Assembly (NCBI GenBank): GCA_037349315.1
Contig: JBAIAC010000006.1
Location: 20,309,501 to 20,373,500, forward strand
Reading direction: 5' to 3'
Length of the DNA stretch: 64,000 bases
Source of the DNA: Chelydra serpentina
Lineage: Eukaryota; Chordata; Testudines; Chelydridae
The notes below the pieces were generated by a model, which was not told the origin of the DNA, did not search any database, and saw nothing but the letters and a program-made list of their open reading frames with translations. Below are positions 45,259 to 56,133 of the stretch, one piece after another. The position numbers were made by a program, and so were the translations under genes. How positions within the stretch are numbered: position 1 is the first letter of the stretch; each line of letters opens with the position of its first letter.

Positions 45259-46015
45259 AACATAGGATCATACTGTATCTGACTGGTGATCCATCTAATC
45301 CAGTATCCCATCCTTGACAAGGCTGAGCACCTGAGGAAGGTACAAGACACTCCTCAGTAGGAAGATATGGGATAATCTGCCCACATGAAGCAGATTTTTT
45401 AACCTTTAGAGATTGGCTTAAATCCTGATGCATGAAGTTTTATATCCCTTCCCTTTTTTTGTTGTTAATATTAACTCTGAATATTCTTGTTATCCATTTA
45501 ATTGTCCTATCCTTCTTTTGAATCATGCTAAATTCTTGGCCTCAGCAACATCCTGTGGCAGTGTGTTCCATAGTCTAATTACACATTGGGTAAAAATGTA
45601 TTTCTTTTATCAATTTTGAATTCTTTTCCTTTTAATTTCTTTGAATGTTCCCTTTCTTATAAGACAAGAACTACAGCTCCTGATCTACTTTCTCTAGACC
45701 ATTCATTATTCTATATAGTTTTATCATATTCCCTTTGATTTGTCTCCTAAATTAAGCAATCCAACTCTTGTCAGTGTTTCCATATGAGTGTTTTCCTATG
45801 CCCTTAATTATTCTCATTATCCTTATCTGAAACCTTCTAATTCTGTAATGTACGTTTTTTGCAAGTGACCAGTAGTGTACATAATATTCCATTGGAGACT
45901 ACAACATTGATTTATGTAATGGTATTATAATAGCATTTGCATTATTCTCCTTCCCATTCCTTATGCAACCTAATATCTTGTTTGCTTTTTTAACCACAGC
46001 TGGGTAATATTAGTG
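45259..46015 (-). mobile_element. CR1-type LINE, 3' part, old
   Basis: Read on the minus strand this is the ORF2 C-terminus and 3'UTR of an old CR1/L3-like element. The plus strand starts GAACATAGGATCATACTGTA at 45259 and reads GTGATCCATCTAATCCAGTA, with CCTGTGGCAGTGTGTTCCATAG and TATCTTGTTTGCTTTTTTAACC later. It is heavily diverged, with no open frame of note. Confidence 0.75.
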
Positions 46016-46323
46016 CTATACATGTTAATTTTCAATTCCACAAGCCTGTATAAGTTTTCCACATATGTACTATATTCAGATATGCTACTGGAACTGAAAA
46101 GTTTTGCTAAATCTAATACAACAGAGAGGAACTAATTCCTAGCAATAAGGGAATCCAAGATGTCTGCCACTAACAAGTCTTCCATGCCTGAGATTACAGC
46201 TTTTATGGTTGATTTGCAATGTTAAAAACTTACTTGAAGATGTTTAATTGTTTTAACAAGTGGCAGACTGTCAACCATAGAGACCAGAGCCCTCCATTGA
46301 TTGAACAGGTTGGAGCATGGGCG

Positions 46324-46922
46324 ATAGAACTGGTCAACATTTTTCAACTAAAAATATCTTCCCAACTGGACAATATGGTGTGGTTGAAATTGATGTTTTT
46401 TGACAATTTTTCAATTCCGAATACAAATTTTGACTTAAAGATGACATTAAATTAGAGAGATAAGATGGGTGAGGTAATATCTTTTATGGCACCAGCTTCT
46501 GTTCTTCTCTTTTTCAGGTCTGGCTCTGTGTTGCTCGAAAGCTTGCCTCACTCACCAACAGAAGTGGTCCAGTAAAAAATATTACCTCACCCACCTTGTC
46601 TCTCTAATATCCTGGGACCAAGACGTCTACAATAACACTGCAACCATTAAATTGAAATGTTCATTTTAAGTGAAAGTTTGTGTTTTGAATGGACATTTCT
46701 AAATGAATCTTTTGATTTCAAATTGACATCTTTAGTTCTGAAATGTCAAAAAGTTTCAATAGAAAATATCAGACTTTTTATTTCACCATTTCCAAACTGA
46801 AATTTGAAATTCTTCATTGCAAAAAGTTATTCTGTTTTGACATTTTGTTCTGATTTGGGATGAAAACATATCACAATATTGGAATTCCTCAAGGGATGGA
46901 AACTCCCTTTTCTAACCAGCTT
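46324..46922. mobile_element. AT-rich TIR element, split by another
   Basis: The left end reads GAACTGGTCAACATTTTTCA and the right end TTCTAACCAGCTTC, an imperfect TIR pair of the CAGAGCTGG family. The interior is rich in AAATTT motifs. A foldback element sits inside at 46450-46635. Confidence 0.55.
46450..46635. mobile_element. foldback MITE with ~52-bp arms
   Basis: The left arm at 46450-46503 and the right arm at 46557-46608 pair at roughly 85%: ATTAGAGAGATAAGATGGG with the reverse complement ATTAGAGAGACAAGGTGGG, and TTCTGTT to AACAGAA at the loop. An outer part, TGTAGACGTCTTGGTCCCAGG in reverse, also matches the arm at 27269. Between the arms are TCTTCTCTTTTTCAGGTCTGG and CTCGAAAGCTTGCC. 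Confidence 0.8.
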
Positions 46923-47399
46923 CAATGGGAAGTGACAAATCAAGATTCTCCACCTGCCCTTCTCAGGGAATTGTTTTGAAGTGAGCACCAAGAGCAGACA
47001 AAGGGCTCATTTCCTTATCCTCTCTGCTGAGACTGTCAATAAGGTTGCAAGTAGAGCTCACACAGCGGGTGGAGGTGGAGGTGGGAGAAAGGATACTTTT
47101 TTTCACAAAAACATTAACAAAACACATATCTGTTTTTCAACCAGCTTTATGAAAAATGCCAAGTACTATCATAATACAAATAAATAATAATAATCCTAAT
47201 AATAAATGGTGCTTGTCCTGCTATGGATTCCATTTCCACTGACAGTACCAGTTCTGTACATGCGCTGAACAGCGACAAGGAACCTTATGGGGGCTCTATT
47301 GGCCTAGGCTGCTTTCAGACCAATGATCCCAAAATTAGCGTATCTAGCTATCTCAGGGATTTACATGTCCTCCAGGATTGTAGTTTCTGAGTACCACAT

Positions 47400-47580
47400 A
47401 AACTTTAATGTACTTATCCTCACAACATTCTGGTTAGGTAGGGAAGTATTAACCCACTTTACAGATAGGGAACTGAGATCCAGGGAGGCTAACCAAAATC
47501 TCCCAGAAAGTCTGTGCAACAGGGACTTGAATGCAGGTACCCCAAGAGCTAGACTAGTGCCTACCACTGGAATACCCTCT
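47400..47580 (-). mobile_element. MIR-like SINE, antisense
   Basis: TACTTATCCTCACAACATTCTGG, CACTTTACAGATAGGGAACTG, AGGGAGGCTAACCAAAATCTC and GGGACTTGAATGCAGGTACC give the reverse MIR order, down to a B-box-like end. Confidence 0.65.
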
Positions 47581-47674
47581 CCTGACTGAATGCATACCTA
47601 TTACCAATCCATTGAATCATTCAATCCTTAACAAAACACAATCCACTGAAATTTGTTGAAAGCCAAATCCCGTT

Positions 47675-47731
47675 GTCCTTATTCTGGAAAAAAAACCCTG
47701 TTTTCTATGGGAGCTTTGCCTGGATAAGGAC
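47675..47731. repeat. palindrome, foldback group
   Basis: GTCCTTATTCTGG pairs with CTGGATAAGGAC around TTCTATGGGAGCTTTGCC. It belongs to the same type as 49066-49124. Confidence 0.7.
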
Positions 47732-47892
47732 TTCTGGATTTGGTCCTGAACCTTAAAATATTATTTTTTTAAATAAACTTAATGAGAAACATTACTAATG
47801 TATTAAGGCACTCAGATAACTCAGTGATGGGCATGTTACCAGAGCCTAGATAGGTTGCTGGATATTAGATTCTTGCCTTCAATGATGATTCT

Positions 47893-48072
47893 TATTATTT
47901 GTATTACAGTATAACCCAGAGCTCCCAGCCCAATTCAGGGCCCCATTGCACTATGCACAGAACAAACACATAGCAAGAGAAAGACTCTGTCCTGAAAAGT
48001 TGACAATCTAAATAGACAAATGATGGTGGCGAGGGAACCATGAGACAGAGATTACATGATTTCCCCAGTCAC
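47893..48072 (-). mobile_element. MIR-like amniote SINE, antisense
   Basis: TTATTATTTGTATTACAGTAT, CCCAATTCAGGGCCCCATTG, and AAGTTGACAATCTAAATAGAC followed by CAAATGATGG match the antisense amniote MIR1-type SINE. A CR1 tail follows directly. Confidence 0.8.
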
Positions 48073-48425
48073 ATAGTATCATAGAATCATAGAAGATTGG
48101 GTTGGAAGAGACCTCAGGAGGTCATCTAATCCAACCCCCTGCTCAAGGCAGAACCAAGCCCAACTAAATCATCCCAGGCAGGGCTTTGTCAAGCTGGGCC
48201 TTAAAAACCTCTATGGATGGAGATTCCACCACCTCCCCAGGTAACCCATTCCAGTGCTTCACCACCCTCCTAGTGAAATAGTGTTTCCTAATATCCAAAC
48301 TAGACCTCCCCCACTGCAACTTGAGACCATTGCTCCTTGTTCTGTCATCTGCCACCACTGAGAACAGCCGAGCTCCATCAGGGAGTTTGTGCAAAATCTG
48401 GGAAATGAACCTAAATCTCATGAAT
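48073..48425 (-). mobile_element. CR1 LINE, 3' part with ORF2 end
   Basis: The 3' terminus is ATCATAGAATCATAGAAG at 48078-48095. The minus-strand frame at 48421-48164 gives the last 85 residues of ORF2, including [28 protein letters not shown] and [15 protein letters not shown], ending in GMI at the normal stop. The element is 5'-truncated inside the C-terminal region. Confidence 0.92.
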
Positions 48426-51234
48426 CCCTGTCCAGTCCCTGAATGTCACGAAGCAATTCTCTCATGTGTTCTGCTTCTTTCCATTAAACATACCACACAT
48501 TATAGCCACAACCAGAAAGCAGGATGAAAAAGAAATTCATCGTAGGAACAGTTTGTTTATATCAGTTTCAGTTCTGGCCCCCAAAACACAAACCAATATC
48601 AACAGTTTGCAATTACAGTGTTAACATTTTCTGTTTCTAAACTAAGCTAAACATTTGGCCAAATTGTATTGCAACATATACTTGTTGTCTTTAACTGTAA
48701 TGCATTAGAGATTCTTATCTGATTATGATGTATTAGGTTTCCAAACTTTTCTGTAGTTACAAATATAGCATTACTGTGAAGTTCAATCGATTCTCTCACA
48801 CCTTTCCTTTAAAAATACCTTTACTGATTATTTAATGACTGTATAACAAGATGAGTGTGACCAGATTACTGTGGTATTATTCTCAAAACCAAAAGCCATT
48901 GGGTACACTCAAACTTAAATAATTACAAAACCCTCCACTGTAAGCTGCCAAAGAAAATCTTTTTTATTTTAAATGGAAAGATTATTTTGCTATATATTTA
49001 CAAACATTTTCTTCCGATGACAGTTAGCTTGATCCCCATTGGAAAACTAAAGATGTAATCTTTCCCTCCTTAACTCAGGCAAAATTTCCCTTAACTTCTA
49101 TGGGTGTTTTGCCTGAATAAGGAGTGAAAAGGAACAACCAAAGAATTCCCAAGGACCCTACTCTGGGTTCACTCCGCCTTCCTGTTGTTCTAATGTAAAC
49201 TCTGTAATCTATCAAGTATTTGTGCCATAGTATAGTTTCAAAGCGCTTTACAAATCATCACTTGCATCACTTGCCCGTAGAGCCTTTCTGGATGTCATGG
49301 CTCTATAAAGAGACCAAATATGTTTAAATAATGCCCTTTACTCTACATAATTCTACATCTCTGCATAAATTAAATGCCACTGCACATCAGTTCTATAATA
49401 ATGAAAGCAACATCTCTTTCCCCATGCTTTTACCAGTAATAATTTCAGCTGGTAACAATAAATGAATATCTTGGGCTCAGAGAATAGTAAATATAGCATG
49501 CACAAACAAACCATTTCCAAGTATATATTTTTTTCTGTGGTTAGGATACTCTATACTATTCTACATTAGTTAGCTAGTTAGTGCTTGGAGCGAAAAAGAA
49601 TTCTGAATGGGAAAGCCTCTCTTGGCATATGCAACTCTGCCGGCTTTAAGGAATGAAAAACTGAACTTAAAAAAAGAGAGAAAGAGAGAGAGCTCTCAAA
49701 ACTTGTTTTTCAAATATATTTCAGACAAGGGGCAGATTATGGAGAAGTTTAAAACAGAAGTTAAAAAGGAAAGGGTAAAAAAATGGGTGCTATCTTTTTT
49801 TTAAAGATGGAGTACAACTGGAAACAGCGTGCAGCCAAAGGTCAGGGTCAAGAGTAATAGAATCCTGGCACTATGTGCTAGTTTATCTTCTACATGATGA
49901 ACTCCTGCCAAACCATATACACAATGTTATACAGCAGAGGAAAGTGTCTGATGCATCTCCAGAGTATTTATGAGAGCTTCTGTTTTGAAGATAGTTTCTT
50001 AGGTAACAGAATAATAACATAATGGGACTATTTCTCATTTATCAGAGGTTTTTGGCTTACTCTAAGAATTAAACTGCAATAACCAATTCCTGCCCCCTGT
50101 ATTAATAACAGGACTTTGATTTTGTGAAAGCTATGCATGAGGGAGAAAGATTCCTTTGGAGATATCACAGGACTTGATTGCAAAATGAGAAAAAATATTG
50201 CACAACATCTTTAGAAGTAAACTGTGGAGCTGCAGTGCAAATTCCAGAATTAGTGATATTCAAAGGGAAAAAAGGCTTGAGATCTTGACTAAATCGTTGC
50301 TTGCTGTGGTATTTCTATTCCTGTTCCTGAAATACTAGAATGTGCTATATTTTGCTTCTTATATAGACACTATAGTACATTTATACCATATTTGAAAATG
50401 TTTCTTTCTCCAATGTTCAGTTAGATTACAATTCAGTAGTTTTTTTTTCTGCAATTTCCTTTGTTAATATAAAATAACTTTACTATCTAAATTACTTCTA
50501 GAAAACAATATCTCCAGTGCAAGTCACAGATCATCAACCTAATAATTGTTGCATGTGTAGAGTGTAAATGCAGAAAAAAAACACATCGGGGTTCAGATAT
50601 CCTCACATTTAGTAGTACTGCTCTCCCCAAGTAGACCAATTGGGGCTACTTGATGAATAAAGTAGCACTCAGGATGAGTGACGGTGGCAGTCTCTGGCCC
50701 TTTGATCTTTGTTTCCAGTCTCTGCACTCAGTATAGGGGTCTATTATTTATAAGTGGCTCTAGAGGAATTAAAATCTTTGTAAATAATCTGAAGTACATC
50801 AGGCCACTTCATCCCTGTTCTCACTCCATTGAAATGAATTATTTCATTGGGACTTTTTACAGAGTAAAGGACGAATCCCAGAAGGTGAAGAATGCCCTGT
50901 AGGAGGTGTTGTTATTCATGACAGGGTGAGGGGGCTCAGCAGCTCCATTGTTGTGAAACTCCCAGTTGGCACCCCCCAAAAAACAGTTTTCAGCCATCCA
51001 AAGGTGAGAAAGTGGTTGAACATCAAGAGGCCATTAAGAAACTCATTGTTCTATTGTAAGAGCTGCTTAGCTAGCATAGGCAACTACAGAGTTGTAACAC
51101 AAGGCAATACACATATTCCAAGCCCAAAGATAAAGCCAGCCACCCCATCAGAGCAGAATGCGCTCACATTCACAGAATATAATTGTCCAATAAATAAATA
51201 AAATATAATAAATAAATAATAAACAACAACAATA
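48426..51234. other. unassigned, with one foldback
   Basis: A palindrome at 49066-49124 pairs CTCCTTAACTCAGGCAAAA with TTTTGCCTGAATAAGGAG around TTAACTTCTATGGG. At 50804-50884 is a weak foldback-group fragment. No gene is supported. Confidence 0.5.
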
Positions 51235-51360
51235 TCTAACTATTACATTGTGCTTTTCATCAGTAGGCCACAAAAGTGCTTTACAAAGGATCCCGGTATC
51301 ATTATCCCCATTTCACAGATGGGAAAACTGTGCTATGGCTATGAAGGGGTAAATCTGTGC
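51235..51360 (-). mobile_element. MIR-like SINE fragment, antisense
   Basis: AAGTGCTTTACAAAGGATCCC, TATCATTATCCCCATTTCAC and AGATGGGAAAACTGTGCTATG follow the antisense MIR tail and core. Confidence 0.55.
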
Positions 51361-51654
51361 AAACGGAGCCTGCCTGTGTCCCTCATTAAATAGGAGCCCT
51401 GACTTGTGTTTTAGACTGTGCACGCTAAAAGAGCGTGCACAGCATGAAAAGTGAGTGTGGTTGAGCATATTACACAGACATTGAGCCAAATTCATCACTG
51501 ACATTAGCAATGGAGTGGCACCCAGTTATGCCAGTAGTGTATTTAGTATTTTATACTAATTAATAAATCCACGTCAGAGGTAAGGTGCTTGTTTACCCCA
51601 TGTGAATTAGATGTAATCCAATGGAACTATTTCTACTTAGGGGAAAAATGGAGG

Positions 51655-51656
<2 letters not shown>

Positions 51657-51705
<49 letters not shown>
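51657..51705 (+). repeat. (GATA)12 microsatellite
   Basis: Twelve uninterrupted GATA units plus one base, 49 bp. Confidence 0.98.
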
Positions 51706-51924
51706 CCTCTTGATTAAATGGCATTAGCATGGGCGCTCATACATCCCTTTTGAATTAGAGATAGCAGTGTTTTGCATTTTGATAACATTTATTTTTTTCC
51801 ATTTTGGATTTCACTAAATGTTATCAATTTTTGCAATATGTTTCTCTGTCCCTTAATCTGAGGCATTCTTTTTCAAAGGAATATTTAATCAAACCTTTCC
51901 ATCCCTGCTCAGAGTGGCACTCTG

Positions 51925-52080
51925 TCTCCCTCTAGTGGTGGCTAGGCCAGCCAGAGATTGATGAGCCTGCTACAGCTGTAGCTAAGAGATATATATCTTT
52001 TAGCTCAGGCAGTAGAGGCTCATGCATTGAGGTCTCATGTTTGAGCCTCACTGCTGATGCCCCCCCATCCTTTGGATCGG
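51925..52080 (+). mobile_element. tRNA-derived SINE fragment
   Basis: TTTAGCTCAGGCAGTAGAGGC (A-box-like) and GTCTCATGTTTGAGCCTCAC (B-box-like) are spaced as in a tRNA head. Upstream, TCCCTCTAGTGGTGGCTAGG and downstream CTGCTGATGCCCCCCCATCC are motifs I associate with turtle SINEs. Confidence 0.55.
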
Positions 52081-52086
52081 CATTAT

Positions 52087-52114
52087 TATATATATATATA
52101 CACACACACACACA
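52087..52114 (+). repeat. (TA)7(CA)7 compound microsatellite
   Basis: Seven TA units run directly into seven CA units. Confidence 0.95.
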
Positions 52115-55100
52115 GGCACCAGAACTCACATCTTGCCAGAGCCAAACAGACCTCAAACCTCAACATTAAGCTCTGTCCTGAATCTAGAACCTATGATTTT
52201 CAAGCTGATTCTAAAATTTGGCAAAACCAGCTTTCCAATCTTTGCTTGAAATGAAAGTTGAATCCTACTAATAACAGAGTGTACAGAAAAGTTAAACAGC
52301 AATTTGATCAACTCTGTATACAATGTAAAATATATGGCTTTGTGGTCACTAAATACTATTGCTGAATACCAATGGGGGTTAATATAAAGTAGTTGCAAAA
52401 ACAGTCTGTATCCAAAATGCATACAGAGGCAATGCTGGCTCTAATTATTACATTGTATAGAAAGATCAGTCAACTCTATTCCTAGCAATTCACTAACTTT
52501 TCTTTTGTGTAAACTTGGCACTGAGGGACTTTTGCTATTGAACTAAATAAAATCCTCAGCACATGGCCATGGCCCAGAGGGACACTTTATCATTTGTATA
52601 TAGAGAGCCATTTAATTATGGCTTAATTATACAAAATACTGCTATTTATTTTCAATCAGTCTGCAAACTCCATAATTGTGGATTATTTACTGATGAACTA
52701 CTTACAATCCATTATTCTATTATGTGAATGGATTCAAATCCAAAAACATGCAAATGTTTAATAGCATAGTTTAAACCAGTTGGAGCTTTCATTGGTGTTC
52801 AAGAAAAAAAAAAGTTCATACTGATGATTTGGGAAAACAGAGTTATACAACAGTGAAAACAAGGTTTTTGTTTTGTTGAGGAAGAAGTTTCTGAAAATGC
52901 AGTTCAATTTATTATATCATTATTATTTGCTATTCTTCTTCTGGTTATCATCTCCCTCTGATAGTATTTCATAAAGTGCAGAAAACAAACATGCAAGATA
53001 ATGGACACATTTTTCAAAAGTTCCTAATACTGGGATTTTCAAAATCACCTAAGCCAGGTAAGTGATTTCAATGGGAGTTAGGCATTTAGCCATTTTTAAA
53101 ATCCCACTAGACATCTATTTGTATCTAAGTACCTGAATACCTTTCAAATCTGGCTCCTAGGCACCTGTTTCCCATTTTAAAAAGAGATTTAGATACTTAG
53201 GACCCCACTTAAGCCCTTATGAAAATCACACCCAGTCTTTTTACTGCAGAAGAACTAAGTGACACATATCAGTTCTATTTAGGTTAATAAAATAGATAAT
53301 AAAAATGGCAAATGATAAAATAGTTTGAACTCATAGACAGTGACTTTGATCTAAGAAGCTTAAAGTGCTTTGTAAACCTTTAACTGAACGTCCCAACACC
53401 CATATACATTAATTAATATTTATCTGTAGTGCCGAAGGGCTCCAGCTGAGATCAGGAATCCAAAGATATGGTGCAAGACTCATCTTTCCTCCCAATGGTT
53501 GGGATGAAGGTTGACTGGTCTGAGATTTCTGTGTTTCTTTGCCACATTTTTTTTGATAATACAGAAATAAAATTAGAGATGACCCTTTAACTGGCAAAGT
53601 CAATGAAAGGAGATACACAATGGCTATACATTCACAATTTCACTTAGAACAACAAAATTCCACTAGAAATGATCTGGACTTACTCATGTTTATTCAAGGA
53701 TGGACTGAAGGATGATGATAATCAGAGAGAAGATTTTAAACATACTGGCCCTAGGTTCAGTGGGAATATTTGTACTTGGATAAGAAATGTGAGCAAAAAC
53801 TAGCCTATAATTTGGCTTTAGAGGAAATTTGGGACCCCATATCACCATCAAAGTCCCTGTTACATATTTGTTGAATGATTTTTCAGTCATCATATCAAGC
53901 AACTAGAATTACAGACATTCAAGCTTCAGGGTTCAGAAATGGCTAATTTAGTCAAAGGCAAGAATAACATTTGCTGGTCACAGAGTTAAATAATTCTCCC
54001 CATGGCTGCTTGTTTGGTCCAAGTCAAATTAAGAGGCCCTAGTGATGGAACCATTGCTACCCAGAAGAAAGGGAAAAAAAGCAGAAGTCTGGTATTTGAT
54101 ATAAGTGATAGGCCAAAGTCATAGAGAACCAGATTATGAGCCCCTTACTCCCACTGGTGAATTTTCATTCAGTTCAGTAACCTCATCTGAGTAACTGCCC
54201 CCCAATGTAACTAAAGGGCTCAGAATCTGACCCAAAATTAAGACCTGGGACAGGATTTCAAACTTCTGAGTGTTCAGGTATGCTCATAAAAGGGGCTCTT
54301 ACACGAGTCCATCTCTCTTTGAAACATTTTTAAACTGGATTGTTATGGTTCTTTGCTGAATGGAAATAATAATGATGAGAAATGGGAAAGTCAGCATTTC
54401 CAGTACTGAAAGATCCAGCATGTGGATATGGCCAAGACAGCCAGAAATCATCATCTGGGACCTGATTTTCTTCTCACTTCCACTGGTGCCAATCAGAAGT
54501 AACCTCACTGAAATCAATAACATTATCCCATTGATCTCAGTGCAGCTACATTTAGAAGCACTTTGTGTGTTTTAAAGGGTATTTTCCTGCCACTGTCTGG
54601 TGGAAACACTCTATGACTAAAGAGAGAAAGTCTCCTTATCACCACAAAATAAATATTATTTACAGAACATTTTCAGTAAACAGGGGCAACTTGTATGTTA
54701 GGTCAGGTAACTATGAGCACTAGTTTATTTTATCTCTTTGTTTCCTAATTCCACTTCAGCAATGTTCCAGGACCCTCCTAGATAAAACAGTTGCAGGACT
54801 GTGAGGATCAATTCTGAACGGTGCTGAGCAGGAGGGACTGCACATCAGGTGAAGTTGAGCACTCTGGTCCCAACGCAGGAAAGACTTTACGAATATGCCT
54901 ACATTTAAACAGGAAAATAGTCCCAATTGGGATTAGGATGAGATTGTCAGAGAGGGCAGATTATCCCACACCTGCCTGCCGCAGGGAGAGGAAATTGAGC
55001 CCCTGCCTTGCTTTTCCTGGCATTGAAGCAAGCAGCAGAGAAGCCTGAGTTTTTCTCTCTCGACTCCTATCCTTGTGATACAGCAGGCTGCCAGTGGGGG

Positions 55101-55928
55101 CACTACTGAGCAACGGCAGCAGGAAAGGGTCAGCGCCTGTTTGGCGTGCACCCAGCTTGCATCAGAACCGCTTCTGGGACTGTGGGGGAAGTGGTGCAAG
55201 GCCACTGGGGAGGTGGTGGGGGTGATTCAAACACTTCAGATTAAAAAAAAAGAAAAAAGACGGGTCACAGTTTGGAAACACATTTTGAATTCATAGTCCA
55301 ATCCAGATTTTCTTCCTAACAGTGTTGCCTCCAAGAGCCACAGGGTAGAGCCTGGGGGACCACAAGTGATTCCTAGGCCACAGGCTGGACACACCGCATT
55401 AAGTACTTGCCTGTATGTTCCATTCTGTTCCTGATATCCTACCTATCTAGGCCTTGCAACCTCCTTACACTCCCCAACACCCAACTAACCTCTACCCCAA
55501 ACAATCATTCAGCCACTTCCATAGCATTTAAGTGACTGTAGATCACATCAAAGGTGAAGCGGGAGTACGACAGCGCATCTCTCAGATAGCAGGACCATGG
55601 AAGTAGAGAAGTGAGCCACTGATCAATACACTTACGTCGGTGCATCCCAATTCATAACCACCCGGGCATTTTCCTATCTATAAAATAAACATCCTATTGA
55701 CAAGAGTGAATATTTGAGTAACAGATTTCAAATCAGAAAACAAGAGGGCCAATCCTGCAATCCTTTCTGAGGACTGTCATCCTAACTTCACTCATATGAC
55801 TCTAATGACAGTTCCCACAGAGCAAAGGTTTTAGGTCCAGGCACAAGGTATCATATATTAATCACATAATCACATTAATATGATATGATATGTCAGTACT
55901 TCACTATATCAGTCAAAATTTATACTAA
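52115..55928. other. unassigned, with small foldbacks
   Basis: At 53031-53106 TGGGATTTTCAAAATCACCTAAG pairs imperfectly with GGCATTTAGCC and TTTTTAAAATCCCA around TTTCAATGGGAG. At 54487-54551 is a weaker one with CATTGATCTCAGTG. At 55319-55402 a CAGTGTTGCC...GGACACACC stretch recalls hAT ends but is not convincing. No exon is supported. Confidence 0.45.
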
Positions 55929-56133
55929 GGTTCCATTTATAAATGGTTTATAAAGCGTTAATATATTATTAATAGATGTTATGAGCCTGTTGTATACATT
56001 AGAAATATGTGTTAAAGAGGGCTATAATTACACCAGAAGAAGGTTATAGCCACCATCTATAAAAGCTGATTAATGAGTTATTACAACATCTATTAATCAT
56101 GTATCATGGGTCTTTAAACATTATTTATAAACA
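55929..56133. mobile_element. foldback MITE, ~205 bp
   Basis: TTTATAAATGGTTTATAAAGC at the left pairs with TCTTTAAACATTATTTATAAA at the right, and TATTAATAGATGTTAT pairs with ACAACATCTATTAAT. The arms are about 48 bp. No TSD is evident. Confidence 0.75.

Noticed and set aside
51657..51705. CRISPR-like repeat array
   Set aside because: The repeats are a plain tetranucleotide microsatellite with no spacers, in vertebrate DNA.
55319..55402. hAT element with CAGTGTTGCC and GGTGTGTCC ends
   Set aside because: The ends do not pair well and no 8-bp duplication is present.
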